In this document: positions 1-7,473 of the stretch, in pieces
Layout of the letters: the number at the start of each line of letters is the position of its first letter
Numbering within the stretch: position 1 is the stretch's first letter
Notes under the pieces: generated by a model
Told to the model about the DNA's origin: nothing
Database searches by the model: none
The model's input: only the letters and a program-made list of their open reading frames with translations
NCBI GenBank assembly: GCA_041494285.1
Contig: JBGQAL010000026.1
Coordinates: 1 to 22,494 of the forward strand
Direction: 5' to 3'
Length of the DNA: 22,494 nt
Origin: Fen-7 sp041494285
GTDB taxonomy: Archaea; Halobacteriota; Methanosarcinia; Methanotrichales; Methanotrichaceae
Made by a program: the position numbers and the translations under genes

Positions 1-6
1 TATTAA

Positions 7-65
7 CGTGCGGGAATTAGAACCCCCGCACGATCAGAATAAGATGGCCTAACTGAACTTAGGCC
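7..65 (-). terminator. Two adjacent hairpins after the CHAT operon
   Basis: Bases 7-14 and 25-32 are perfectly complementary (8-bp GC-rich stem, 10-nt loop). Bases 46-52 and 59-65 form a second perfect 7-bp stem that includes the stop codon of the membrane protein gene. On the minus strand the outer hairpin is followed by TTAATA. The position directly after the last gene of the operon fits transcription termination or mRNA 3'-end protection. Confidence 0.55.
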
Positions 66-511
66 GGAGGCTTGTAGGCCAGGTAATAGTATACCGCTGC
101 CAATAATGGCAAGAAACTAGCTAGGAGAAAAGCCTCGGAAATCATTAGCCTAAGATGCTTTACGGTGACTATATCCTCAAAGGTCTCTTTGGACGAGCGG
201 GTGGAGTTTATGTTAATTTCATGGGCTTCTGGCAAAAGAGTCCACATAGCAAAGAAGAGGCTTGTTAGCCATAACACAATAGGAGCAATGTAAACAAAGA
301 TCAACCAACCGCTCAATGAGCCCCTTAGATCGGAAAAGGTTATGGCGTGGAAATACAACCCTTCCAGCAGGCTGGTCACTACGATCAGCTGTTTGGCCAC
401 GTCTTCGATGGTGGAGACGGACTCGCCGACCAGCCTTTTGGCATTCTCTTTCCAGAACGGGTTGGGCTTCGGTGGGATGACAGGAGGCTCATCTATCACT
501 TTATCAGCCAT
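59..511 (-). CDS. Small multi-spanning membrane protein, third gene of CHAT operon
   Basis: I do not recognise a family. The ATG at 511 is preferred over one at 538 because GAGGAG lies six bases before it; this gives 150 residues. The first 40 residues are hydrophilic and proline-rich (PPVIPPKPNP). Hydrophobic segments follow at about residues 41-58 (weak), 67-92 (strong, GWLIFVYIAPIVLWL) and 122-145 (strong), with a charged loop between the last two. It overlaps the zinc-ribbon gene by 16 bases, so the two are translationally coupled. Next to a predicted CHAT protease, an inner-membrane effector or sensor is a reasonable guess: its soluble N-terminal extension could be the protease target. 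That role is inference only. It could equally be an unrelated membrane anchor. Confidence 0.75.
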   Translation of the reverse strand: MADKVIDEPPVIPPKPNPFWKENAKRLVGESVSTIEDVAKQLIVVTSLLEGLYFHAITFSDLRGSLSGWLIFVYIAPIVLWLTSLFFAMWTLLPEAHEININSTRSSKETFEDIVTVKHLRLMISEAFLLASFLPLLAAVYYYLAYKPPA

Positions 512-690
512 TCGAACTCCTCGCTGCAGTTGGGACATGTCAGGTCGACGTAGATATCTTGACTCGGTTTGGAAACACTATTTTGTTTAGGCCCTCTAAC
601 AATTGTAGTCTTCCCGTCCGCCAACACTTTTTCCGCGTCCGTCCGATACACATAGCCGCAATAAGGACATTTGACGGCTTCCAGGTTCAT
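496..690 (-). CDS. Small zinc-ribbon protein, middle gene of CHAT operon
   Basis: A 64-residue protein with two Cys pairs: CPYCGY at residues 8-13 and CPNC near residue 52, followed by an aromatic and acidic tail (EEFEWLIK). Four cysteines spaced like this form a zinc ribbon; no catalytic residues are visible. Its ATG overlaps the stop of the CHAT gene as ATGA, and its own end overlaps the membrane protein gene, so the three genes are almost certainly co-translated. Within the operon it might be an adaptor that binds nucleic acid or protein partners. It is shorter than most annotated genes but is supported by the tight overlaps, a GGGGGA ribosome site and the clear metal-binding pattern. Confidence 0.75.
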   Translation of the reverse strand: MNLEAVKCPYCGYVYRTDAEKVLADGKTTIVRGPKQNSVSKPSQDIYVDLTCPNCSEEFEWLIK

Positions 691-3600
691 TCAGATCCCC
701 CACGATTATTAAGAGCTTTATTGAAGCTACCTTCTCCCATTATCGCTCTTAATCTTGCGATGCTCTCCTTAGCTATCTCCTTGTTCGGATCGTGAAGCTC
801 TTCAAGAATTGACAGAGCTATCACGTAATATCCAAGAGCCCCTTCATAATCCTTATATTCTTCTTTTATCATGCCCAGCTGGTGAAGGGATATAGCTATG
901 CCTGATTTGTCCCCCAGCTCCTTCATTATATCCAGGCCCTGCTGGTAGAGTCTGACCGCCTCAGGATAGTTGCCCTGTTGAAAGTGGACATTGCCCAGCT
1001 GGCCCAGGGATTTAGATAAGCCTGATTTGTTACCCAGCTCCTTCATTAAATCCAGGCTCTGCTGGTAGAGTTCGACCGCCTTGGGATAGTTGCCTTGTAG
1101 GTAGTGGACATTGCCCAGCTGGTGCAGGGTTATAGATATGCCCGATTTGTCCCCCAGCTCCTTCTTGATATCCAGGCTCTGCTGGTAGAGTCTGACCGCC
1201 TCGGGATAGTTGCCCTGATTCTGGTGGATCATGCCCAGCTGGTGCAGGGTTTTAGCTATACCTGATTTGTCCCCCAGCTCTTTCTCTAAATCCAGGCTCT
1301 GCTGGAAGAGTCTGACCGCCTCGGGATAGTTGCCCTGATCCTGGTGGATCACGCCCAGCTGGTGCAGGGTTTTAGATATGCTTGATTTGTCCCCCAGCTC
1401 CTTGGCTAAATCCAGGCTCTGCTGGTAGAGTTCGACCGCCTCGGGATAGTTGCCCTGATTCTGGTGGATCATGCCCAGCTGGTGCAGGGAAGCAGCAACA
1501 TTTCTCTTGTCCCCTTCTTTCTCGAATATCTCTTTGACCTCCGTAAACGACTTTAAAGCCGTCTTCCAGTCGCCTACGCTCTGATACAGAATAGCCAGAT
1601 TTCCCGTAGCAGCAGCCTTAGTTCTGCCTGAGGTCGTATCTGCAGACTGCTTCAGCAAGTTCATAGCCAGCTCGACGTAGCCCCAGCGGTCAAGATATTT
1701 CCAGGCAGCTGTCATGATATCCGCGGCCTTATTCCATTCTTCAGCCCGATAGTAGTAGTCTCTGGCGCGTAAGAGGTCCCAGAGATCATTGCTTTCTTTG
1801 ACCCTTCGCTCGTAATGCTGGGCGGCCCTCATCAGTAGGCTTCGGCGATCCACTCCAATCTTTTCCGCCTCCTGTCCTGTGAACTGCCGGACTAGGGTGT
1901 GCACGGAGTACAGAGATTGATCCCCCTCCGCCTGCCTGGACATCAAACCCCAGCTCACGAGCACATCCAGTTGCTTATCCACAGGCGGGCTTGGATTCTT
2001 CGCATCTCCAACCATCCATCGCAATGCCTCGACGGGAAAGGCCTCCTCGAAGATCGAAGCCCGGATGAGAACTTCTTTGGAAGATTTATCAAGCTCCGAG
2101 TAAGACTTGTCGAACAGCGTGAAATCCTTCAGTTCCCGCTTCAGCGGCTCCAGTTCCAGCAGCAGGTTATCCACATCTGATGCGGAGACATGCCGGGCAA
2201 ACATGCCTACAGTCCAGGGATGACCGCCGATGTTTTTATAAATTTTCTTCTTCTTCTCTAGGTCTAGGCCAGCTAGCTCAGAGTGGTTGTTCATCAGCCA
2301 CACCGCCTGGTATAAGGGCATCTCGGGAACGGACAGATGCTCAATCGCAGCTATTAGCCGTCCCTCCAGGGGATCGAAATCATAGCGGGTGGTAATGATA
2401 TACTTGGTGTTGGAGACGGTAGCGTTGAGCAGATGCTCCACAAACCGCCGTAGCTCCGGGTTGGCTATCCGGGTTCTGCTCTCATCCAGGCATGACTCGA
2501 AGTTGTCCAGAATTATCAAGAACCTCTTCTGGTTGAGGATGCTCACCAGAGCTGCGGTCTTGACCTGTAGAGGTGAGGGACTATAGAGGATCTGGTTTAG
2601 AGCCTGAATCCCAGCCATGATCAGAAAAGCATTGAGCCCGTTGAGGATATCTTCAGGCCTGGTCTGAGGGTTGCACTTATGCCCGAAGAAGCCCTCGAAT
2701 TGGCGAGTCATACGGAGGGCCAGGCGGGTGGCCAGAACTGTCTTGCCAATGCCGCCCCAGCCGTGCACAATGGCGGCCCTCTTTACGCCTGAACTGAAAG
2801 CCTTCTGCAGGCGACGCAGCTCCTTCTGCCTCCCTACGAAACCGTCCCTCATTACCTGGACCTCCCCCAGCATAACTGGCTTCTGGAAGATTTCAGTTAC
2901 TTCAGGTTTTATTTGGTCTATGTGCAGGCATTCGGGGTCCAGAAGGTACAGTACAGGTGTGGCAAAGTCCACTTTATTACTTCCTCTGGCGTTCCTCATG
3001 GCTAGTCGAGCCTCAGTTAAAGACAGATCCACGGCTCTGCCGCTCGCTAAGGCCCGGTAGAAGGCGAAGGCAAATCCGGTGGCTGAAGGGTCCAAAATGG
3101 AATACTGCATTGCTACAGCGGCGGGAACTCCCTTTCTAACCAGTTTATTTGCCAGGTCTGCAGATTCACAGGCACTGAGGACTACCAGCCTGATCCCACG
3201 ATTGGCAAAGAGATCAGAGATGGTCTGATTGTCCACCAGTTGGCCCTTGCCGTCTTCAGACTCCAGAACCAAGTATCCCTGGCCATCGATCTCTCTCCCG
3301 TGGCCGGTGAAATGCACTATATGATAGTCCTTATCGTTCAGGTAGTTCTGAATAGTCTCGAAGGTGGCATCGTCGGTAAAGTCCACATCCACCTTGTGCT
3401 GCACATAGAGCTTATCGACGGCCTGAAGAATTCGATCACGCTCTTTCTCAGAATCTAATGGACCACAAATGGGATCGGCAGGAGAGGAGATTATGACCAG
3501 CATGCGCAGAATCGACTCCAGGGGAGGAGACTGAACTTTGTTCAGCTTGGCTGGCAGGCGTGAGATAAGCGTCTTCCGCCGTGCGACCAAGAAGTCTCCT

Positions 3601-4031
3601 CCATCGTGCAAGAACTCCCATGGCAGGGTGGCCAGATCGGAGGCGTTATCATCAAACTGCAGGCTGATCCGCAGACCCTCGCTGTTAGCCTCCAATTGTC
3701 TCTGGAAGTAATCCCCAAGCTCCCCTGCCAGAACCTTACTGTATAGCTCTTGGCCGAAGTCTATATTGAAGGTCTCCTTGGAGTCGGGGTTAACTGCCTC
3801 TTTTTCCAGATCTCGCAGGCGTTCCAATATCCTGAGTTCGTCGAGTCTCAGCTCGAAAGTATTTGATGCCGCAGGTTTGCCGTTCACCAGAGCAGAAGCG
3901 ACAAAATGATGAGGAGCATCCTGAAACAGTTGAATGATCAGATCCTTGTAGGCCAATAGGTATCCCTCTTTGCGGATCGGTTTGCTCGCTTTCTTTATAG
4001 TGATTCCGACCTTCGGAAAAATATTGGCCAT
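687..4031 (-). CDS. CHAT protease-NB-ARC ATPase-TPR protein (NLR-like)
   Basis: An 1114-residue soluble protein. An N-terminal region (1-130) leads into a CHAT domain (about 130-370), a caspase-like cysteine protease fold; the expected catalytic pair is visible as His244 in HFTGHG and Cys288 in LSACES. Next is a STAND/NB-ARC ATPase with Walker A GWGGIGKT (424-431) and Walker B LIILDN (505-510), followed by a winged-helix-like part to about 760. The C-terminus (about 800-1090) holds at least seven tetratricopeptide repeats of exactly 40 residues. Known relatives combine a sensor (TPR), an ATP-dependent oligomerisation switch and a protease effector, as in prokaryotic NLR-like immunity. No signal peptide is seen. 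A minus-strand TATA box at 4071-4078 implies a leader of about 20 nt. It is the first gene of an operon with a zinc ribbon and a membrane protein. The trigger and the substrate cannot be read from the sequence. Confidence 0.92.
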   Translation of the reverse strand: MANIFPKVGITIKKASKPIRKEGYLLAYKDLIIQLFQDAPHHFVASALVNGKPAASNTFELRLDELRILERLRDLEKEAVNPDSKETFNIDFGQELYSKVLAGELGDYFQRQLEANSEGLRISLQFDDNASDLATLPWEFLHDGGDFLVARRKTLISRLPAKLNKVQSPPLESILRMLVIISSPADPICGPLDSEKERDRILQAVDKLYVQHKVDVDFTDDATFETIQNYLNDKDYHIVHFTGHGREIDGQGYLVLESEDGKGQLVDNQTISDLFANRGIRLVVLSACESADLANKLVRKGVPAAVAMQYSILDPSATGFAFAFYRALASGRAVDLSLTEARLAMRNARGSNKVDFATPVLYLLDPECLHIDQIKPEVTEIFQKPVMLGEVQVMRDGFVGRQKELRRLQKAFSSGVKRAAIVHGWGGIGKTVLATRLALRMTRQFEGFFGHKCNPQTRPEDILNGLNAFLIMAGIQALNQILYSPSPLQVKTAALVSILNQKRFLIILDNFESCLDESRTRIANPELRRFVEHLLNATVSNTKYIITTRYDFDPLEGRLIAAIEHLSVPEMPLYQAVWLMNNHSELAGLDLEKKKKIYKNIGGHPWTVGMFARHVSASDVDNLLLELEPLKRELKDFTLFDKSYSELDKSSKEVLIRASIFEEAFPVEALRWMVGDAKNPSPPVDKQLDVLVSWGLMSRQAEGDQSLYSVHTLVRQFTGQEAEKIGVDRRSLLMRAAQHYERRVKESNDLWDLLRARDYYYRAEEWNKAADIMTAAWKYLDRWGYVELAMNLLKQSADTTSGRTKAAATGNLAILYQSVGDWKTALKSFTEVKEIFEKEGDKRNVAASLHQLGMIHQNQGNYPEAVELYQQSLDLAKELGDKSSISKTLHQLGVIHQDQGNYPEAVRLFQQSLDLEKELGDKSGIAKTLHQLGMIHQNQGNYPEAVRLYQQSLDIKKELGDKSGISITLHQLGNVHYLQGNYPKAVELYQQSLDLMKELGNKSGLSKSLGQLGNVHFQQGNYPEAVRLYQQGLDIMKELGDKSGIAISLHQLGMIKEEYKDYEGALGYYVIALSILEELHDPNKEIAKESIARLRAIMGEGSFNKALNNRGGSE
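871..1500 (-). repeat. 120-bp tandem repeats encoding TPR units
   Basis: The motif encoding HQLG recurs at exactly 120-bp spacing (starting near 871, 991, 1111, 1231, 1351 and 1471). The units are very similar at the DNA level, including third codon positions, with few differences between neighbours. This suggests recent expansion or gene conversion of the TPR array in the CHAT protein. The outermost units are more diverged. Confidence 0.9.
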
Positions 4032-4070
4032 ACCTAAGTGTATGCGATCCAGCTTTCTTATGTAAAACAG

Positions 4071-4078
4071 CTATAAGA
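4071..4078 (-). promoter_or_regulatory. TATA box of the CHAT operon
   Basis: Minus-strand TCTTATAG lies about 43 bases before the CHAT start codon. Transcription would begin near 4050. It lies between the CHAT gene and the upstream polymerase-like gene, so the operon probably has its own promoter. Confidence 0.45.
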
Positions 4079-4088
4079 ACAGCCCTAA

Positions 4089-4367
4089 TCAGGTTAGATA
4101 AGAAACATGCGGCGTTTTGAGAAGCGACCTTTTCGCTAGTAAATGAACTAGTTCTAATATTCTTTCCTCTCCAGGGGATATGGTGATTCCCTGCGCCCTC
4201 AGCTCCTGGTAGCGGCTCTCCAGGGCCTCGATCATTTCCATGTATGCATGAGGGTCCTTGAGGTAGAGGTAGAAGAACTGGGGATAAGCGATGCTCTCTT
4301 GGTAGAGGCCTCTCTTCCTTGCCCACAGCTCCACGCTGCCCTTGTAGTAGGAGTCGAAGATCCACAT
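4089..4367 (-). CDS. Short protein resembling an internally deleted family B DNA polymerase
   Basis: A 92-residue product. The ATG at 4367 has a good ribosome site (GGAGAG) and a TATA box (4421-4428); an upstream ATG at 4466 has neither. From memory, residues 1-55 (starting MWIFDSYYKGSVELW and including YPQFFYLYLKDP) resemble the extreme N-terminus of an archaeal family B DNA polymerase found in methanogens. Residues about 57-66 (LRAQGITISPG) resemble the thumb-region motif near the C-terminus of such enzymes. No exonuclease or polymerase catalytic motif is present, so it cannot be an active polymerase. It may be a deletion remnant that kept its promoter, or a small protein in its own right. 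The polymerase link is recognition without alignment. Confidence 0.5.
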   Translation of the reverse strand: MWIFDSYYKGSVELWARKRGLYQESIAYPQFFYLYLKDPHAYMEMIEALESRYQELRAQGITISPGEERILELVHLLAKRSLLKTPHVSYLT

Positions 4368-4420
4368 GATGATCTCTCCTTCAAAGCTCGCTTCCCCTTT
4401 GATGAGCCAGGCAGAGCAAA

Positions 4421-4428
4421 GATAAAAG
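4421..4428 (-). promoter_or_regulatory. TATA box of the polymerase-like gene
   Basis: Minus-strand CTTTTATC lies about 55 bases before the ATG at 4367. It predicts a leader of about 30 nt carrying the GGAGAG ribosome site. Confidence 0.45.
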
Positions 4429-4467
4429 GGTCCGGGGTGGGCGGGGTGAATGTAACCGGAATTCAAA

Positions 4468-4779
4468 AGAGATTAAGTAGGTAATAGATATTAGTCTCCC
4501 AGGACCTCTAAATCTCTCAGCTTCGAAAATAGCCATCGTAGGTTGTGATTTTCGTTATCCCACTCATGATGCCTGCAGGCGGCTACGATAAGGGCACTGC
4601 TGGGCTTCCTTCCTTGCCTTCTATCTTAGAAAAAATTTAAATTCATTCAAGAGGCATAATATCTTGATGAGAGGCCGATTTGAGTTCACGATCTTGTTCA
4701 TTTCCACCTGCTGGCGTTCTGATCTGGAGTATCGATGGCAATGAGTCAAACTTTTCGAGGTTTATAAGAGGGGGGTTAT
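4468..4779. other. Intergenic region before the beta-helix gene
   Basis: No convincing gene. An AT-rich tract at 4627-4643 (AAAAAATTTAAATTC) could be the plus-strand promoter of the beta-helix gene. A TTTATAA at 4761-4767 is too close to the start codon to serve one that uses the nearby GAGGGGGG ribosome site. Confidence 0.4.
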
Positions 4780-5997
4780 ATGAAGCTACATGTTCTCGCA
4801 GTAATCCTGCTAATGGTGGGAGCTGCTGAGGCAACAACTCTTAAGGTCTGTCCAAGCGGATGCGACTACACCAGTATACAGACAGCGATAGAGTATGCAA
4901 ATCCAGGCGATACAATCAATGTGTCGGAGGGAATTTATAAAGAAAACATCAAGACTACCAAATCGCTGGCAATAGAAGGAGCTGGCATCGGCCGTACTAT
5001 ATTCGATGGCTTATATTCCGGTCCGGTGTTCACGATCGGCCCTGGACCGTCCTCGATGGGTGCGCTGATCGTATCGTTATCAGGCATGACCATTGAACAT
5101 GGCAAGGCAGATTTTGGTGGAGGGATTCTCAACCAAGGCAGTGGTTGGAATGAAGGCGATAGTGTAACTACGTTGATTGACTGCAATGTCACGCACAATG
5201 AGGCAAACGAGGGCGGCGGTGGCATTTGGAATGGTAGAGGTCTCATAAGGTTAAATAGCAGCACCATAACCAACAATATGGCGACACATCCAGGAGAACA
5301 AGGTGGTAGCGGGGGCGGCATTTACGACGATTCTTTGGCAACGCTGGACATTAATGCCAATAGCTCCATAACAAATAATACGGCAGTCTATAGCGGCGGC
5401 GGAATTTCTAGTCAGGGAAGGGTGAACCTGAATAGTGGCATCATAACTGGAAACAGGGCAGCGATCGGAGGGGGTATTTACACCAATCTAGTGATAAACA
5501 TGACGGGCGGTTCTATTTCCAATAACACCGCAAATGTGGGAGGTGGCGTTTACAACGACCAGTCAGGAGGATTTGTAACACTCCAACTAAACCTGACCGG
5601 CGGATCGATTGACCATAACTATGCAGAAACCTATGGCGGAGGTATTTATAATAACCAGGGTTTGGTGAATCTGAGTGGGACCTCGATTGACCATAACCGT
5701 GCCAGAATGTTCGGAGGTGGAGGCATTTATAATAACCTCGGCTGGGTGAATCTGAACGGCAGCTCGATAAGCAACAACCATGCTGGAAGCTATGGTGGGG
5801 GCATTTATGATAACGTCGATACCAGCTCAGGGCTCTACAGCACTGTGAACCTTATCAGTGGCTCTATAGATCATAACATAGCAAAGGCAAAGCTTTCAGG
5901 TGGTGGCATTTACAACGTATACGGCACAGTGATAACAGGCAACAGAAGCTTGGTGCACGAAAATACTCCGGATCAAATCAGAACCGTAGGATCGTAA
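4780..5997 (+). CDS. Secreted right-handed beta-helix (pectin-lyase-like) repeat protein
   Basis: 405 residues. A signal peptide is clear (residues 1-18: Lys, then a hydrophobic core, ending AEA). After it comes the block KVCPSGCDYTSIQTAI, typical of the first turn of NosD/pectin-lyase-like beta-helix proteins of archaea and bacteria. The rest is a ladder of roughly 18-25-residue turns, each marked GGGIYN or GGGI and rich in Asn, Gly, Ser and Thr. There is no C-terminal membrane anchor or sorting signal, so the protein is probably released or loosely bound to the surface. No catalytic residues can be assigned; adhesion, sheath or matrix roles are typical guesses. A GAGGGGGG ribosome site precedes the ATG. 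Genes on both sides face the other way, so it is a single-gene transcript. Confidence 0.88.
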   Translation: MKLHVLAVILLMVGAAEATTLKVCPSGCDYTSIQTAIEYANPGDTINVSEGIYKENIKTTKSLAIEGAGIGRTIFDGLYSGPVFTIGPGPSSMGALIVSLSGMTIEHGKADFGGGILNQGSGWNEGDSVTTLIDCNVTHNEANEGGGGIWNGRGLIRLNSSTITNNMATHPGEQGGSGGGIYDDSLATLDINANSSITNNTAVYSGGGISSQGRVNLNSGIITGNRAAIGGGIYTNLVINMTGGSISNNTANVGGGVYNDQSGGFVTLQLNLTGGSIDHNYAETYGGGIYNNQGLVNLSGTSIDHNRARMFGGGGIYNNLGWVNLNGSSISNNHAGSYGGGIYDNVDTSSGLYSTVNLISGSIDHNIAKAKLSGGGIYNVYGTVITGNRSLVHENTPDQIRTVGS

Positions 5998-6000
5998 TTG

Positions 6001-6045
6001 AGCCTAAGTAGTGGAGAGCTCGACAGCTCTCAACTCGGCTAAAGC
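6001..6045 (+). terminator. Hairpin after the beta-helix gene
   Basis: GAGAGCT at 6014-6020 and AGCTCTC at 6025-6031 form a perfect 7-bp stem with loop CGAC. AGCC at 6001-6004 can also pair with GGCT at 6037-6040. A T-rich tract follows. It begins three bases after the stop codon. Confidence 0.6.
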
Positions 6046-6196
6046 TTTTCTTTGAACATGAATATAGATATTCACGTTCTATCTCCAGCATAATGCGATG
6101 GAGGAAAGACAGATCCGAGATATTTTGGAGTCGTTTCGGAATCTAGGCATCTGTTTGATAAGGAATTGGAATAATTTGAGAGAACTCTGGCAAAAA

Positions 6197-6640
6197 CTAA
6201 CTCTTGATCTCGAAAGCATGCGTTTTATTTTCTTGATCCAATATGTCGCCTGAGGGTAATTTCAACTGAACGCTCTCATTGTACCAGCCGTCCGGAGCTC
6301 TACGAGTCCCGTTTTGTCCTACTAAATCTAAAGCTGTCGAGGTCGAACCATCCCATCTTGAAGTTCCAACATCAGGAAGCGTAAAATGTTCATCTTCTCT
6401 TGGTTTATACACCCTTCCATCTGGCCCGGTGAATCTTACAATTAACCAAGCTTCTTGAGAGATAAAGCCGTTATTGGAGATATTTACGTCGGTATTAATT
6501 GGGTTATAAATACCGTATGTCCCATTTGGCCATTTAACCTCTTTCATACACGCGCTAACATCACAGTGACCATCGGCGGCAGCTCCCTTCAACGTCAGAG
6601 TGAGAAGCACCAAAACAACTAACAACAAAGCTCGGTTCAT
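6197..6640 (-). CDS. Small secreted protein, Ig-like beta-sandwich likely
   Basis: 147 residues, family not recognised. A strong signal peptide spans residues 1-22 (hydrophobic core LLLVVLVLLTLTL, cleavage near GAAADG). The mature part is rich in Asn-X-Thr/Ser sequons (NGT, NIS, NES, NKT), has two cysteines (CDVSAC) that could form a disulfide, and alternates hydrophobic and polar residues (AWLIVRFTGPDGRVY) as in beta-sandwich domains. No anchor is visible, so it is probably extracellular. An AAGGAG ribosome site lies eight bases before the ATG, and a TATA box (6682-6693) implies a leader of about 22 nt. The neighbouring genes do not suggest a shared pathway. Confidence 0.75.
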   Translation of the reverse strand: MNRALLLVVLVLLTLTLKGAAADGHCDVSACMKEVKWPNGTYGIYNPINTDVNISNNGFISQEAWLIVRFTGPDGRVYKPREDEHFTLPDVGTSRWDGSTSTALDLVGQNGTRRAPDGWYNESVQLKLPSGDILDQENKTHAFEIKS

Positions 6641-6681
6641 AATATCTCCTTGGACGATTCTAATTTATTATGGGTCTTTTA

Positions 6682-6693
6682 CTATTATAAATT
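6682..6693 (-). promoter_or_regulatory. TATA box of the small secreted protein gene
   Basis: Minus-strand AATTTATAATAG lies 42-53 bases before the ATG, with the expected transcript start near 6663 and the ribosome site inside the leader. Confidence 0.5.
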
Positions 6694-6791
6694 TTAGTTT
6701 CTACAGTTGACTGAATCTGGACCAGCAGCTCGGCTTGGAGAATTCTCATCTGAGTTGTATCTCGACACTCCTGATTTTGGCATGGAGAAGT

Positions 6792-7127
6792 TCAAGACTT
6801 TATCATCACTAATAGCATTTTGAACTTGCTCAACGCTTTGAGGGCATGAGGCTCATTGGCAGGTAAGATCACGACCTCCCCTTGATTCAGGTGGTAAGCT
6901 TTGCCAGAGATAATAAACTCGACCTCTCCGTCCACAACATACACAAGCGCATCAAATGGAGCGGTGTGCTCGCTTAGCCCCTGACCTACATCAAAAGCGA
7001 ATAGTGTTACCGTACCAGTGCTCTTGCGAATTATCTCTCGGCTCACAACCGAACCATCCTGATAGTTCACCAAATCCTTCAGCGGCTCTACTTTCGGCTG
7101 GCTGTTAATATTCTCTTTTTCTGTCAT
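6792..7127 (-). CDS. Cupin-domain protein
   Basis: 111 residues, one cupin barrel. Cupin motif 1 is partly kept (His54 in SEHTAPFDALVYVVDGE, with Glu68), and motif 2 has Pro89 and His94 (LPANEPHAL). Only two histidines sit at the usual metal sites, so metal binding may be weak or use the Glu. Small single-domain cupins of this kind are common in methanogens, and their substrates are mostly unknown. The start is supported by AGAGGGG upstream; a possible TATA box (7221-7229) implies a leader of about 70 nt. It stands alone between a secreted protein gene and dinB, which gives no functional hint. Stress or small-molecule binding would be a guess. Confidence 0.82.
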   Translation of the reverse strand: MTEKENINSQPKVEPLKDLVNYQDGSVVSREIIRKSTGTVTLFAFDVGQGLSEHTAPFDALVYVVDGEVEFIISGKAYHLNQGEVVILPANEPHALKALSKFKMLLVMIKS

Positions 7128-7473
7128 TACTGCCCCTCTTTGTGGCTTTAATGATGAACTTATTCCGGTTGTTCATCGGGCCAAAACACAACCGTCTTGA
7201 TTTAGTAGAGCCGCGAAACTATTAAAATCTTAGTCTAAAAGCAGCTTTCTCCAAACTATTTCAACCAGGCAGAAACCACTCTAGCCAGATTCTCACTTTC
7301 AGTCCAACTTCTCCAACTCCAGCTCCGAGAGCTTGGGACTGATCGCCAGCAGTGCCTCACGTCCGGGGGCCATATGATCACGTTAAAGACTTCCGGTGTT
7401 CTGGCCCTTCTGCACTATGATCTCATCGTAAGGGCAATATCCCTTGGATGGCATTGCTCAATAGAGAGCTGGA
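7128..7473. other. Intergenic region between cupin gene and dinB
   Basis: No gene supported. It contains the probable cupin promoter. Short minus-strand open stretches near 7300-7460, one encoding EALLAISPKLSELELEKLD just before a stop, could be scraps of a decayed gene, but they are too short to name. Confidence 0.35.

Noticed and set aside
871..1500. CRISPR-like array because of regular spacing
   Set aside because: The whole 120-bp unit is conserved rather than repeat plus unique spacer, and it is in-frame TPR coding sequence.
3790..4365. 191-codon open frame on the minus strand across the CHAT start
   Set aside because: It overlaps the well-supported CHAT gene and the polymerase-like gene in another frame, and its composition (Arg, Gly, Pro, Ser rich) is that of an out-of-frame reading.
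4935..5321. 128-codon minus-strand frame opposite the beta-helix gene
   Set aside because: Proline-rich antisense product of the GGG-rich repeats; a shadow.
6098..6250. Plus-strand open frame of about 50 codons (starts MEERQIRDILESF)
   Set aside because: Runs antisense into the small secreted protein gene, has no clear ribosome site and no recognisable family.
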